Shown piece after piece: positions 1 to 8,828 of a stretch of DNA of 64,000 bases. Source of the stretch: Burkholderiales bacterium (GTDB taxonomy: Bacteria; Pseudomonadota; Gammaproteobacteria; Burkholderiales; Burkholderiaceae_C). A model generated the notes under the pieces. That model searched no databases and was not told the origin of the DNA. It worked only from the letters and a program-made list of their open reading frames with translations. Made by a program: the position numbers and the translations under genes. How positions within the stretch are numbered: the first letter of the stretch is position 1; every line of letters begins with the position of its first letter. The stretch is from contig CANBTT010000006.1 in the NCBI GenBank assembly GCA_947372465.1, positions 19,921-83,920 on the forward strand. The letters run 5' to 3'.

Positions 1-542
1 GGTTCATCCATGGTGAAGTACTCTCGGCTCCAGTCCACACTGTCACCCATGCGGCGCATTTGCTGTGTGATGGTCTTGCCGCTCTTGTCCTTCCACTCCC
101 AAACTTTAGAGATGAAGTTTTTCCTTGAAACCTCCTCCGTGGGACCTAGGGTGTGCCTAGACAACCCTTGCTCTTGGAGTTGTCTCTCCACCACAATCTG
201 TGTTGCAATGCCCGCGTGGTCGGTGCCAGGAATCCAAGCCGTGTTGGCGCCCGACATGCGGTGGTAGCGCGTCAAACTGTCCATGATGGTTTGGTTAAAG
301 GCGTGCCCCATGTGCAAAGTGCCTGTGACATTGGGGGGTGGGAGTTGAATGGCAAAGGAGGGCGCCCCCTTTTTGGCCATTTGTGTGCCTTTGTAGCCCG
401 CAATGCTGTAGCCTCTGGCTTCCCATTCAGGACCCCAGTGGGCTTCAATTTGAGCCGGTTCAAATGATTTGGACAGACTTTGCAAGGCGGGTTGATCGAT
501 CGGAGCAACGGGTGCAGAGGATTCTTTGGAGGCAGCGTTCAT
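1..542 (-). CDS. valS: Valine--tRNA ligase, N-terminal part (cut by window edge)
   Basis: Attaches valine to tRNA-Val in the cytoplasm. The leftward frame opens with ATG at 540-542 and stays open for 180 codons to the window edge, so only the N-terminus is present. The class I HIGH-type signature reads HMGH at residues 77-80, preceded by [11 protein letters not shown]. It is followed by the ValS-typical [11 protein letters not shown] motif, where the catalytic domain meets the editing insertion. The first 30 residues are a low-conservation extension rich in Ala, Ser and Pro. The next gene upstream is on the same strand 184 bases away. The identification is secure; the start could be a few codons off because no strong ribosome site is visible. 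Confidence 0.96.
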   Translation of the reverse strand, partial: MNAASKESSAPVAPIDQPALQSLSKSFEPAQIEAHWGPEWEARGYSIAGYKGTQMAKKGAPSFAIQLPPPNVTGTLHMGHAFNQTIMDSLTRYHRMSGANTAWIPGTDHAGIATQIVVERQLQEQGLSRHTLGPTEEVSRKNFISKVWEWKDKSGKTITQQMRRMGDSVDWSREYFTMDE

Positions 543-594
543 AAAGACCCAGGACGGCAGAAAAAGAAAAAGTACGACATGTACAAAACCACTC

Positions 595-616
595 AAGGAC
601 CGCTTGGGGTCCTTTT
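595..616 (+). other. Stem-loop in the valS upstream region
   Basis: A perfect 7-bp inverted repeat (AAGGACC / GGTCCTT) with a 6-nt loop is followed on the + strand by TTTT. No + strand gene ends here, so a terminator role is doubtful. On the minus strand it lies in the valS leader or in the 3' end of the VOC-gene transcript. Confidence 0.3.
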
Positions 617-726
617 GGGCACAGACCCCATCATTTTACTCGGCCTTTGCGCAGCAGTCGGGGCCCAAAGCGCTGCAGACCTTGCCAGGTTCAGGCAAGA
701 AACAATGGTTTTTGAGGCTCAAAACC

Positions 727-1365
727 CTATGTTTTTGAGATTTCAGGTCGGTCGTTTCTCTCGGGCTTGAGTTTGGCGTGTGAGCCATTGGCCGCTTTTT
801 CGGCCCTCCAGGCCTCTTTTCTTTGGGTCCACTGCTGGAGGCGTTCGTGGGCGGTCAAACTCTCTTGGTGCATGGTGTCTTTGCTGCCAGTTTGAACCGT
901 CAACTCCAGGCGAATGCCATTGGGGTCAAAGAAGTAAATGCTTTTAAACACATGGTGATCGGTCACCCCCAAGACCTCAACACCGTGGGCCTGGAGACGC
1001 TCTTTTGCGCGCTCGAGTTCACTCTGCGTGTCCACCCGAAAGGCGATGTGGTTGACCCAAATGGGTGTGTTGGGAGAGGGCAGCGCCGCCTCGTCATCGC
1101 CCAGGTCAAAAAAGGCAATGAAGGAGCCGTCCACAAGGCGAAAGAAAAAATGCGTGTACGGGCAATACTCCCCGGTGCTTGGCACATGGTCGCTTTGAAT
1201 GATGTGGTACAAAGGCAGGCCCAAGATGTCTTCGTAAAAGTGGCGTGTTTGCTCTGCGTCTTTTGCGCGGTAGGCGTAGTGGTGCAACTGCTGGATGGGG
1301 ACCGCCCCAGGGATTGAAGGCGTGGAGGAGGACAATGGGTTGAGCATCTCTTGGGGGGTGGGCAT
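727..1365 (-). CDS. VOC-superfamily (glyoxalase/dioxygenase-fold) protein
   Basis: A 212-residue protein of the vicinal-oxygen-chelate fold, which covers glyoxalases, extradiol dioxygenases and fosfomycin-resistance enzymes. The substrate cannot be told. A beta-alpha-beta-beta-beta module starts at HHYAYRAKDAEQTRHFYEDI (residues 28-47). Candidate metal ligands are His28 or His29, His106 in NHIAFRV and Glu154 in NGIRLELTV, the usual two-His-one-carboxylate layout. The last 50 residues are a charged tail. The frame is open further upstream, but the extension to 1476 looks non-coding and the ATG at 1363-1365 gives a normal N-terminus. It stands alone between valS (same strand) and a divergent rubrerythrin gene. 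Confidence 0.85.
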   Translation of the reverse strand: MPTPQEMLNPLSSSTPSIPGAVPIQQLHHYAYRAKDAEQTRHFYEDILGLPLYHIIQSDHVPSTGEYCPYTHFFFRLVDGSFIAFFDLGDDEAALPSPNTPIWVNHIAFRVDTQSELERAKERLQAHGVEVLGVTDHHVFKSIYFFDPNGIRLELTVQTGSKDTMHQESLTAHERLQQWTQRKEAWRAEKAANGSHAKLKPERNDRPEISKT

Positions 1366-1631
1366 GGCTGTTGATCCGCTAAAACAAACTGACTTGAAGT
1401 GTAAGCCAACACGAAGCATATGTGTGATCAAAAAGACAAAAATTGCCTCATAAAAATGGCCTTGTATTTCGCGCACAAATTAAAGGGGTTTTTGCCCTTT
1501 TGAGCTTGGATTGAGTTAATCTACGCGTGGGCGACAGACGCCATAAGGTGAGTGGGCGGTCAAGTTGCAGGGTTGCGACCCGTCCCTTCATCGCTGATGG
1601 CTTCGCCCAAGCTTAAAAGAAAGAACAAAAC

Positions 1632-2054
1632 ATGTCCGCACTCAAGGGCTCCAAGACTGAGAGCAATTTAAAAGACGCCTTTTCTCAGGAGTCTCAAGCC
1701 AATCGCCGCTATTTGTATTTCGCCAACAAAGCCGATATTGAAGGGCAACAAGACGTGGCCGCTTTGTTTCGCTCCACGGCAGGCGGGGAGACCGGACATG
1801 CGCACGGCCACTTGGAGTGGCTCGAGCAGTGCTCAGACCCGGTCACCGGTTTGCCCATTGGGTCGACGCGGGACAATTTGGCCGCCGCAGTGGCAGGGGA
1901 GACCCATGAATACGCCGACATGTATCCCGGTATGGCCAAAACCGCAAGAGATGAAGGCTTTGATGAAATCGCAGACTGGTTTGAAACACTCGCCAAGGCT
2001 GAGCGCTCACATGCGACACGGTATACCAAAGCACTCTTGGCCTTTGTCGATTGA
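1632..2054 (+). CDS. Rubrerythrin-type diiron protein without rubredoxin domain
   Basis: A 140-residue ferritin-like four-helix protein. Rubrerythrins reduce hydrogen peroxide at a diiron site in the cytoplasm. The metal-binding Glu/His set is present: Glu20, Glu53 with His56 (GGETGHAHGH), Glu90 and Glu93 (AAVAGETHEYADMY), and Glu124 with His127 (AKAERSH). The C-terminal rubredoxin-like FeS4 domain of classical rubrerythrins is absent, so electrons must come from a separate partner. A DUF3501 gene follows 40 bases downstream and looks co-transcribed. In other proteobacteria I recall rubrerythrin, an Fe-S oxidoreductase and DUF3501 lying together; the Fe-S gene is missing here. Confidence 0.9.
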   Translation: MSALKGSKTESNLKDAFSQESQANRRYLYFANKADIEGQQDVAALFRSTAGGETGHAHGHLEWLEQCSDPVTGLPIGSTRDNLAAAVAGETHEYADMYPGMAKTARDEGFDEIADWFETLAKAERSHATRYTKALLAFVD

Positions 2055-2094
2055 GCGCTGAGCAACTTCAAGAGCCACTTTCAATGCACGCACG

Positions 2095-2685
2095 ATGAAA
2101 ACGCACGGCCACATCAGTGCTGAGAGCTTGATGACCCTTGAGGCCTACGCCAAGTACAGGCGAGAGCACCATCGAGACATCATGCGCGTGCGCCAACTCA
2201 GAAGCGTCTCTTTGGGCGAGCACATGCACGTGCAGTTTGAAAGCGAGTACACCATTCGCTACCAAATCCAAGAAATGCTCAGAATTGAGCGCATCTTTGA
2301 AGAAAAAGAGATTCAGGCCGAAATTGATGCCTACGCGCCTCTTGTGCCAGAGGGCTCGAATTGGAAAGCCACCGTGCTTTTGCAGTTTCCCGATCCTCAG
2401 GTGCGACGCGCGCAGTTGGCTCGACTCATCGGCGTGGAGGACCGTTTGTTTGTACAAACGCAAACCTCCTCCAAGGTCTTCGCCATTGCCGATGAGGACT
2501 TGGCGCGAGAAAGCGCAAAAAAAACATCCGCGGTGCACTTTGTTCGTTTTGAGTTGAGCCCGCAAATGGTGGCGGATGTGAAAGCAGGCGCCGGCGTGAC
2601 GCTTGGGTGTGACCATGCACAGTGCACGCAGGCGCTGCCGCTTTCACATCAGCTCTTGTCCTCTTTGTTGCAAGACCTCCATTGA
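2095..2685 (+). CDS. DUF3501 family protein
   Basis: A 196-residue soluble protein whose start (SLMTLEAYAKYRREHHRDIM) and central QIQEMLRIERIFEE segment match the DUF3501 family. The function is not established. The family is usually found beside rubrerythrin genes, as here, so a role in oxidative-stress electron transfer or metal handling is inferred from context only. There is no signal peptide or membrane segment. The ATG at 2095 follows the rubrerythrin stop by 40 bases, and the family-typical N-terminus supports this start. Confidence 0.85.
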   Translation: MKTHGHISAESLMTLEAYAKYRREHHRDIMRVRQLRSVSLGEHMHVQFESEYTIRYQIQEMLRIERIFEEKEIQAEIDAYAPLVPEGSNWKATVLLQFPDPQVRRAQLARLIGVEDRLFVQTQTSSKVFAIADEDLARESAKKTSAVHFVRFELSPQMVADVKAGAGVTLGCDHAQCTQALPLSHQLLSSLLQDLH

Positions 2686-2810
2686 GATGCACGACAAATG
2701 TCGGATGTGGGGTTCAATGGGCGCATTTAAGCGCGCCAATCGTGTGCAATTCAAACTAAAATACAAACATCTTTTTGAATGGCCAGAGCTTGTCTTGCGC
2801 ACCTTAGAAA

Positions 2811-3599
2811 ATGCTTTTTTTACTGTCCCCCGCCAAAACACTCGACTTTGAGTCTGCACTGAGCAAGCCCGCCTTGCGCTTTGAGCCAGAGTTGCCTGCT
2901 TTTTTAGATCAAACCCTGTCCCTGGTGTCGCATTTAAAGAAGATGAAGCCCGAGCAACTCTCGGCCTTGATGTCCATCAGTGAGCCTTTGGCGAAACTCA
3001 ATGCTGAGCGCTTCAAGTCCTTTGCAGCTGAGTTCAGTGAAAAAAACGCAAGGCCAGCCTTGATGGCATTCAATGGCGACGTCTATGAGGGCTTGGATGC
3101 AAAGAGCCTGGATTTAAAGGGTCTGCGTTTTGCTCAGTCCCATGTGCTGATTTTGAGTGGGCTCTACGGCGCCTTAAAACCCATGGACTGGATGCAAGCT
3201 TATCGTTTGGAGATGGGCACGGCTTTGGTTCAAGGCGGCTTTAAAAACCTGTATCAATTTTGGGGGGCAAAAATTGCCGATCATTTGAACGACTTGCAGG
3301 CCCATCAAAGCGCGCCCACCCTTGTCAACTTGGCCTCTCAGGAATATTTTAAAGTGATCGATCGCAAGGTGTTGAAGGCTCGGGTGATTGATTGCGTGTT
3401 TGAAGATGAAAAGGACCACAAGTACAAGGTGATCAGTTTCTTTGCCAAAAGGGCCCGAGGTCTCATGCTGCGCTTTGCCATCGATCACAAAATCAAGAAC
3501 CCCCAATCACTCAAAGACTTTGATTATGAGGGTTACCAATTTCACTCGCCCACGTCCTCCGAAGACCATTGGGTCTTTAGACGCGCCCAGAACACATGA
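2811..3599 (+). CDS. yaaA: Peroxide stress protein YaaA (DUF328)
   Basis: A 262-residue member of the YaaA family. In Escherichia coli YaaA lowers intracellular free iron during hydrogen peroxide stress and binds DNA. Family signatures are MLFLLSPAKTLDF at the start, FNGDVYEGL at residues 87-95, LSGLYGALKPMDWMQAYRLE, and the basic SFFAKRARGLMLRF near the C-terminus. Length matches the family (about 255-260). The rubrerythrin and DUF3501 genes just upstream point to a peroxide-defence neighbourhood, though the 125-base gap suggests a separate promoter. An inverted repeat lies in that gap. Confidence 0.94.
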   Translation: MLFLLSPAKTLDFESALSKPALRFEPELPAFLDQTLSLVSHLKKMKPEQLSALMSISEPLAKLNAERFKSFAAEFSEKNARPALMAFNGDVYEGLDAKSLDLKGLRFAQSHVLILSGLYGALKPMDWMQAYRLEMGTALVQGGFKNLYQFWGAKIADHLNDLQAHQSAPTLVNLASQEYFKVIDRKVLKARVIDCVFEDEKDHKYKVISFFAKRARGLMLRFAIDHKIKNPQSLKDFDYEGYQFHSPTSSEDHWVFRRAQNT

Positions 3600-3659
3600 G
3601 CAGGGCTGCCCTTGGTCGCAATAGCGCCATGTGGCACCAACTTGAGTCCGAATAAAAAA

Positions 3660-4562
3660 ATGAAATTACATGCGAATGGCATTGAGATTGAATACGCCGT
3701 CCACGGTCGCCCAGAGGATGAACCCATTTTATTGATCATGGGCTTGGGGTTGCAGTTGGTGTCTTGGCCGCCCCTGTTCATTGAGTCCTTGCTCAAAGCC
3801 CATTACCAAGTGATTGTCATGGACAACCGTGACAGTGGACTGTCCAGTGAGATGAGGGACGATCAAACCCCCAATTTGTTTTGGATGGGTGTGAAAGACA
3901 AATTGGGTCTGAGCTCCAAAGTCCCCTACACCTTGAGCGACATGGCGCTGGATTGTGTGGGTGTTTTGGATGCATTGAAGATCAAAAAAGCCCACATTCT
4001 GGGCCTGAGCATGGGGGGCATGATTGCGCAGCGCATGGCCATTCATCACCCCGAGAGAGTTCTCAGTTTGATCAGCATCATGAGCACCAGTGGTGCCCAT
4101 GGCTTGCCCAAACCCGACCCCACCTTGCTGCAAAACTTGTACATGCCTGTCACGGGTGGGCAGGGTTTTGAAGCCTGGGTGGACAAGGCCCTTCAGTCCA
4201 TGCAAATGATCACAAGCCAGGCCTTTCAAGACGATCTCTCCGATGTGCGATCACGCGTTGAGATGGCGCTTGCGAGAAGTTATCGACCCATGGGCATCTT
4301 GAGGCAAACTGCAGCGGTCATGGCAGACGCCGAGCGGGCAGACTTGTTGCACTTGATCAAAGCGCCCACCTTGGTGATTCACGGCACGCACGATCCTTTG
4401 GTGCCCATAGAATGTGGGCGCGATACGCACAAACGAATTGTGGGCTCCCTCTGGGTGGAAATTGAAGACATGGCGCATGACTTGTCCAATAAGTTGACGC
4501 CTGTCTTGTTGTCGCCGGTGCTGACGTTTTTGAAGTCGCACGCCACGCAACACACCTCATAA
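3660..4562 (+). CDS. Alpha/beta hydrolase
   Basis: A 300-residue alpha/beta-fold hydrolase, cytoplasmic by the lack of a signal peptide. The nucleophile elbow is GLSMGG (Ser117). The acid is probably the Asp of HGTHDPLVP and the base the His of EDMAHDLS, giving a complete Ser-Asp-His triad. An oxyanion-region motif, LLIMGLGLQLVSWPP, follows the first strands. The substrate is unknown; annotated relatives include esterases and haloalkane or epoxide hydrolases. A TTG upstream at 3612 would add 16 unconserved residues, so the ATG at 3660 is preferred although no clear ribosome site precedes it. queF follows 21 bases downstream. Confidence 0.88.
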   Translation: MKLHANGIEIEYAVHGRPEDEPILLIMGLGLQLVSWPPLFIESLLKAHYQVIVMDNRDSGLSSEMRDDQTPNLFWMGVKDKLGLSSKVPYTLSDMALDCVGVLDALKIKKAHILGLSMGGMIAQRMAIHHPERVLSLISIMSTSGAHGLPKPDPTLLQNLYMPVTGGQGFEAWVDKALQSMQMITSQAFQDDLSDVRSRVEMALARSYRPMGILRQTAAVMADAERADLLHLIKAPTLVIHGTHDPLVPIECGRDTHKRIVGSLWVEIEDMAHDLSNKLTPVLLSPVLTFLKSHATQHTS

Positions 4563-4583
4563 AAGTCAAACCCGAATCAACGC

Positions 4584-5471
4584 ATGAACTCACCTGAACA
4601 ATCCGCATTGGGTCAACCCACACAGTACGTGGATCACTACGATCCTTCGCTTCTCTATCCATTGCCCAGACAGGCCAAGAGAGATGAGCTGGGACTGCGA
4701 CAAGCCCCAGATGGGCGCAGTGTGCTGCCCTTTATGGGGGCGGACATTTGGACGGCCTACGAACTCAGTTGGCTCAATCTCAAAGGCAAACCCCAAGTGG
4801 CGCTGGCGCGTTTGGTGATTCCTTGCGAGAGTCCTTGCATCATCGAGAGCAAGTCCATGAAGTTGTATTTCAACAGTTTTAGCCAGACCCCATTTGCAAG
4901 TGCACAAGAGGTTCAGCAAAAAATGGTCCAAGACTTGTCGGCTGGCGTTTGGCAGTTGAGCGGGGACGCTCAAAAGTCCTCTCTCGCGACTGCCCCGGCT
5001 GTTTTGGTGGAGATGATTGAGCCCAGGGATTTCAGGGCGCAAAAGATCGAAGAGCTCAGCGGTGTGGATTTGGACCGTTTGGACATTGAGTGCAACACGT
5101 ACCAGCCGGCCCCCCATTTGTTGAGCGCACAGTTTGACCGCGCGCCGGTCAGTGAGGTCTTGTGCTCACAACTTTTAAAGAGCAACTGTTTGGTCACGGG
5201 TCAACCCGATTGGGGCTCGGTTCAGATTGCCTACACGGGGCCGCAAATTGATCAAGCCGCGCTGCTTGCTTATTTGATCAGTTTTAGAGAGCACAATGAA
5301 TTCCATGAGCAGTGCGTTGAGCGTGTGTTCATGGATGTCTGGACCCGGTGCAAGCCCAGCAAGTTAAGTGTTTATGCTCGCTATACGCGCCGCGGGGGCT
5401 TGGACATCAACCCTTTTAGGACCAGCCATCCTCAGGCGCTGCCACCTTTGATGCGAACGGCCAGACAGTAA
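4584..5471 (+). CDS. queF: NADPH-dependent 7-cyano-7-deazaguanine reductase QueF
   Basis: Reduces preQ0 to preQ1 with NADPH, a late step of queuosine tRNA modification. At 295 residues it is the long, two-subdomain (E. coli-like) form. The catalytic Cys202 lies in [15 protein letters not shown] with the partner Asp209. The substrate-binding [13 protein letters not shown] motif is at residues 87-99 and HEQCVERVF later, followed by the [14 protein letters not shown] signature at the C-terminus. It follows the hydrolase gene by 21 bases and ends just before an intrinsic terminator at 5509-5529. No other queuosine gene is in the window. Confidence 0.97.
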   Translation: MNSPEQSALGQPTQYVDHYDPSLLYPLPRQAKRDELGLRQAPDGRSVLPFMGADIWTAYELSWLNLKGKPQVALARLVIPCESPCIIESKSMKLYFNSFSQTPFASAQEVQQKMVQDLSAGVWQLSGDAQKSSLATAPAVLVEMIEPRDFRAQKIEELSGVDLDRLDIECNTYQPAPHLLSAQFDRAPVSEVLCSQLLKSNCLVTGQPDWGSVQIAYTGPQIDQAALLAYLISFREHNEFHEQCVERVFMDVWTRCKPSKLSVYARYTRRGGLDINPFRTSHPQALPPLMRTARQ

Positions 5472-5508
5472 AAAAGTCCTTGTCTGCTGTGCGTGCACTG
5501 CAGCAGTC

Positions 5509-5529
5509 ACGGCTTTGAGCCGTTTTTTT
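5509..5529 (+). terminator. Intrinsic terminator after queF
   Basis: A 6-bp perfect stem (ACGGCT / AGCCGT) with a TTG loop is followed by a run of six Ts. It lies 38 bases after the queF stop, on the correct strand, in the convergent gap with terC. Confidence 0.75.
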
Positions 5530-5614
5530 GATTGCCGCAGTGAGGCACATTGAGCGGCTTGTCCCTGCATTTTTAATGGCCTTCGAACGGGGCGCTGTTT
5601 GAAACCCTGGGGCG

Positions 5615-6325
5615 CTAGGGGCCGGACTTCTTTCTTGATCGAATATTGAGCATTTCAACGCAGACTGAAAATGCCATTGCAAAATAAATGTAACCCTTGG
5701 GGATGTGATGTTCAAACCCCTCGGCAACGAGCACGACGCCGACCACCACTAAAAAGCTAAGCGCTAGCATTTTGATGCTTGCATGCTTGGAAACAAAATC
5801 ACCGATATCGCGAGCAAACAGCATCATGAGCCCCACAGAGACAATGACGGCGGCAATCATGATTTCAACTTGGTCGACCATGCCAACCGCAGTGATGATG
5901 GAGTCAAGGGAGAAAACGATATCGATGACCATGATTTGTAAAATCACAGACGTCAGTGTGTTCTTTGAGTTGCTTGACTGTCCATTGTCCCCTCCCTCCA
6001 ATGTTTGATGGATCTCGGTTGTGCTTTTCCAGATCAAAAACAAGCCGCCTAACAGCAAAATTGAATCTCTGCCAGAGATTTCATGTCCAAGCAATGTGAA
6101 CATCGGCGCAACCAAGCCAACGATCCACGATAGAACCAAAAGCAGGCCAATGCGCATGAACAAAGCCATGGACAAACCAATGCGTCGAGCTGTTTCACGC
6201 TTATCTTTTGGGAGTTTGTCGACAAGAATAGAAATGAAAATGATGTTGTCAATGCCTAGCACCAATTCCAAAGCAGTTAGAGTGGCAAAGGCGATCCAAG
6301 CTTGCGGGGAGTAGATGATGTCCAT
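5615..6325 (-). CDS. TerC-family integral membrane protein
   Basis: A 236-residue multi-pass inner-membrane protein with about seven hydrophobic segments. The family's acidic membrane motifs are both present: LELVLGIDNIIF near residue 20 and VIDIVFSLDSIITAVG in the second half. TerC relatives are linked to manganese export and tellurite resistance. The exact ion here is not shown. The frame continues upstream to 6424 but overlaps htpX; the ATG at 6323-6325 gives the family start MDIIYSPQAWIAF. Only 19 bases separate it from the htpX stop, so the two are likely one operon. Confidence 0.9.
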   Translation of the reverse strand: MDIIYSPQAWIAFATLTALELVLGIDNIIFISILVDKLPKDKRETARRIGLSMALFMRIGLLLVLSWIVGLVAPMFTLLGHEISGRDSILLLGGLFLIWKSTTEIHQTLEGGDNGQSSNSKNTLTSVILQIMVIDIVFSLDSIITAVGMVDQVEIMIAAVIVSVGLMMLFARDIGDFVSKHASIKMLALSFLVVVGVVLVAEGFEHHIPKGYIYFAMAFSVCVEMLNIRSRKKSGP

Positions 6326-6344
6326 GGGTGGTGATGTGTTGGTG

Positions 6345-7217
6345 TTATTTGGCGTCTTGCAGTGCTGCAATACGTTCTTCAAGAGGAGGGTGGCTGGCAA
6401 ATAGCTTGTCCAAATCACCAGCAATGCCCATGGCCGATAGACTGGCGGGTAGCGAGCCTGTTTGCATTTGTCCCAGGCGATGGAGCGCGCTGATCACGGG
6501 CTCCTTTTTCCCCAGCAATTGGGCGGAGCCCTCATCTGCTCGGAACTCACGTTGGCGGCTGAACCATGCAACGATGATGCTTGCGACAAAGCCCAGTGCA
6601 ATGTCTAGCAAGAAACTTGTGAGGTAATAGCCCCACCCAGGCCCCCTGGATTCATCGTCCTTGCCGCGTGTGAGCTTGTCGACAAAGTACCCAATCAATC
6701 GACTCAAGAACACCACAAAGGTGTTGAGCACGCCTTGAATCAGGGTCAAGGTGACCATGTCACCATTTGCAATGTGTGCAATTTCATGGCCCAAAACGGC
6801 CTCAATCTCATCTCGGGACATGCCTTGCAACAAACCCGTTGAGACAGCAACCAAGGCCGCATTTTTGAAGGCGCCTGTTGCAAATGCATTGGGTTCGCCA
6901 TCAAAGATCGCCACCTCAGGCATTTCAATGCCTGCGCGCAGAGATAATTTTTTGACTGTTTCTAAAATCCACGCTTCATCTGCATTGCGAGCTTGGGTGA
7001 TGAGCTCTGCACCTGTAGAAATTTTGGCCATCCACTTGCTCATCAGCAAGGAGATAAAAGCGCCTCCACATCCCATGAGCATTGAAAATAACAACAGGGC
7101 ATTGAGATTCAAGCCAGCGGCCGCCAGGTAATTGTTCACGCCGAGCAAGCTTGCAACAATGCCAAGCAATGCAACAACAGCTAGGTTGGTCAGCAGAAAA
7201 AGGAAAATTCGCTTCAT
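6345..7217 (-). CDS. htpX: Membrane zinc metalloprotease HtpX
   Basis: An M48-family inner-membrane protease that degrades misfolded membrane proteins and is heat- and envelope-stress-induced in E. coli. The 290 residues begin with two transmembrane helices (about 4-26 and 36-58). The HEIAH zinc motif is at residues 144-148, the third ligand is a Glu in [10 protein letters not shown], and two more hydrophobic segments lie between them. Length matches the family (285-295). It is first in a leftward pair with terC. A TTGACA-type -35 lies about 95 bases upstream. I did not find a good heat-shock promoter match. Confidence 0.96.
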   Translation of the reverse strand: MKRIFLFLLTNLAVVALLGIVASLLGVNNYLAAAGLNLNALLLFSMLMGCGGAFISLLMSKWMAKISTGAELITQARNADEAWILETVKKLSLRAGIEMPEVAIFDGEPNAFATGAFKNAALVAVSTGLLQGMSRDEIEAVLGHEIAHIANGDMVTLTLIQGVLNTFVVFLSRLIGYFVDKLTRGKDDESRGPGWGYYLTSFLLDIALGFVASIIVAWFSRQREFRADEGSAQLLGKKEPVISALHRLGQMQTGSLPASLSAMGIAGDLDKLFASHPPLEERIAALQDAK

Positions 7218-7286
7218 GTGAAATCCTTTCTATTGTCTATCGCGTTTGATAAAAAATTGATCGCTTGCTCAAGCATTGCCAAGTCG

Positions 7287-7316
7287 ATTCTCTAAATACG
7301 ATCATATGTATGTCAA
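7287..7316 (-). promoter_or_regulatory. Candidate promoter for htpX-terC
   Basis: A consensus TTGACA lies at 7311-7316 (minus strand), with a weak -10 GAGAAT at 7287-7292, 18 bases apart. It sits in an AT-rich divergent gap between htpX and the chaA-like gene. The -35 is perfect and the -10 is poor. Confidence 0.35.
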
Positions 7317-7402
7317 TAAACTATTTCAATGAAAATTGAGAATAACCTTAGAAAAACTGAGTTTATTGATAATTGTTTTTAATCAGTCCATGGAGCAAAA
7401 AA

Positions 7403-8497
7403 ATGAAGCCATCTAACGGATCAAAATTATTGAGTCATTGGGCTTTGCTTGTTCCACTCTTGAGCTGTGCAAGCCTGGTTGGCTTTTTAAGTCTTTCTTT
7501 GGTGTCTTATTGGTCAATACTTGCTTTTGTCATCATGATGATGGCGGTCATCGCTTCTGTTCATCACGCTGAATTGATTGCACATCGTTTGGGTGAACCC
7601 TATGGCACTTTGGTGCTTGCGCTCGCAGTGACGGTCATTGAGACGGCCTTGATCTTGTCCATCATGTTCATGCAAGGAGGTAAAAACCCAAGCCTGCCGA
7701 GAGACACAGTTTATGCGGCCGTCATGATCATTTGCAATGGTGTCGTGGGCTTGTCTTTGCTCATTGGAGGCGTCCATCACAAAGAGCAATTGTTTCGCAT
7801 TGAAGGCACGGGTTCAGGGTTTGCTGCTTTGGCCACATTGTCGGTGTTGGTGCTTGTGATGCCTCTCGTGACAACCAGTTCACCTGAGGGGACTTACACA
7901 AATGCGCAGTTGTTGTTTGTGGCGATTTCTTCGCTTTCGCTTTGGCTTGTATTTGTGTTTATTCAAACCGTGCGACACCGCGACTACTTTTTACCAACCG
8001 ATAACATGGATGACAAGTCAGCGCATGCCGCGCCTCCTACGGCCTTACAAGCATGGTCAAGTCTGTTCTTGATGGCTTTGTCCTTGGTGTGCGTGGTGGG
8101 TTTTGCAAAAATACTCTCCCCTGCCATCCAATCCTTGGTCGCTCTTTATCAAGCACCAGAGGCGACTGTGGGTATTGTTATCGCGCTCATTGTTTTGTTG
8201 CCAGAAACCTATGCCGCACTCAGGGCTGCAAAGGCAAACAGGCTTCAAACAAGCATGAATCTAGCGATTGGCTCCGCATTGGCAAGCATTGGCCTAACGA
8301 TACCTTTGGTCGTCTTGGCATCTGTTGTTTTTAAGTTTGACTTGATGTTGGGTGTTGATGCCAAAGATGAAGTGCTCTTGGCCCTGACCTTTTTGGTGGG
8401 AACCATCACTTTAGGATCTGGTAGAACCAATGTGATGCAAGGTGCAATTCATTTGGTGTTGTTTGCTGCTTTTTTGTTCTTGACACTGGTGCCCTAG
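7403..8497 (+). CDS. chaA: ChaA-type calcium/sodium:proton antiporter
   Basis: A 364-residue inner-membrane cation/proton exchanger of the CaCA superfamily with about eleven hydrophobic segments. Both inverted alpha-repeat motifs are visible: GEPYGTLVLALAVTVIETAL (after the HHAELIAHRL segment) and LLPETYAALRAAKANRLQTS, with the conserved membrane Glu in each. The loop with VYAAVMIICNGVVGLSLL also matches ChaA. The frame opens at a TTG at 7373, but the ATG at 7403 is preceded at good spacing by GGAG (7392-7395), so that start is chosen. It is divergent from htpX-terC; ion homeostasis may be the common theme. Confidence 0.88.
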   Translation: MKPSNGSKLLSHWALLVPLLSCASLVGFLSLSLVSYWSILAFVIMMMAVIASVHHAELIAHRLGEPYGTLVLALAVTVIETALILSIMFMQGGKNPSLPRDTVYAAVMIICNGVVGLSLLIGGVHHKEQLFRIEGTGSGFAALATLSVLVLVMPLVTTSSPEGTYTNAQLLFVAISSLSLWLVFVFIQTVRHRDYFLPTDNMDDKSAHAAPPTALQAWSSLFLMALSLVCVVGFAKILSPAIQSLVALYQAPEATVGIVIALIVLLPETYAALRAAKANRLQTSMNLAIGSALASIGLTIPLVVLASVVFKFDLMLGVDAKDEVLLALTFLVGTITLGSGRTNVMQGAIHLVLFAAFLFLTLVP

Positions 8498-8828
8498 AAA
8501 TAAATGTAGGCCTCTTGCATGGTCCTTGGCTGTCAAACAATCTATGGGTGTGGAGGTCATTGATGTGGTGGGTGTTTTGTCAAAATTTCAAGTGAGCAGC
8601 GTTCACTTTGACTGCTGCAAAGAGTTGCTGATCACTTGAGAAAATCAAATGCCCTGGCCTGCATGTCAAGCCCTTGGGTCAGCAGAAGATCGAGTTGCTC
8701 TACATTCATGAATCGAAGTGGCATTGGACCCTTCGCAGGCGTTAAGCTGTTCAAAGGTGGCATGCATTTTTGACGCCTTGAAGAGTGGTGGCGCAAGCTT
8801 TAGGTGTTTTTACCGGCAGAACAGTCGG
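8498..8828. other. Gap with no supported gene
   Basis: About 330 bases between chaA and the 3' end of the leftward Cys-rich gene. Only very short open frames are present on the minus strand (up to about 43 codons). Base composition is like the neighbours rather than AT-rich, so a decayed gene is possible, but no family is recognisable. No terminator with a convincing T-run is seen after chaA. Confidence 0.4.

Noticed and set aside
595-616. valS leader stem-loop as a T-box riboswitch
   Set aside because: T-box elements are rare outside Gram-positive bacteria and no specifier loop or T-box sequence is present.
8650-8780. Short minus-strand frame (about 43 codons) ending in AFDFLK as a gene or gene remnant
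   Set aside because: Too short, no family match, and no ribosome site; could be debris of a lost gene but cannot be supported.
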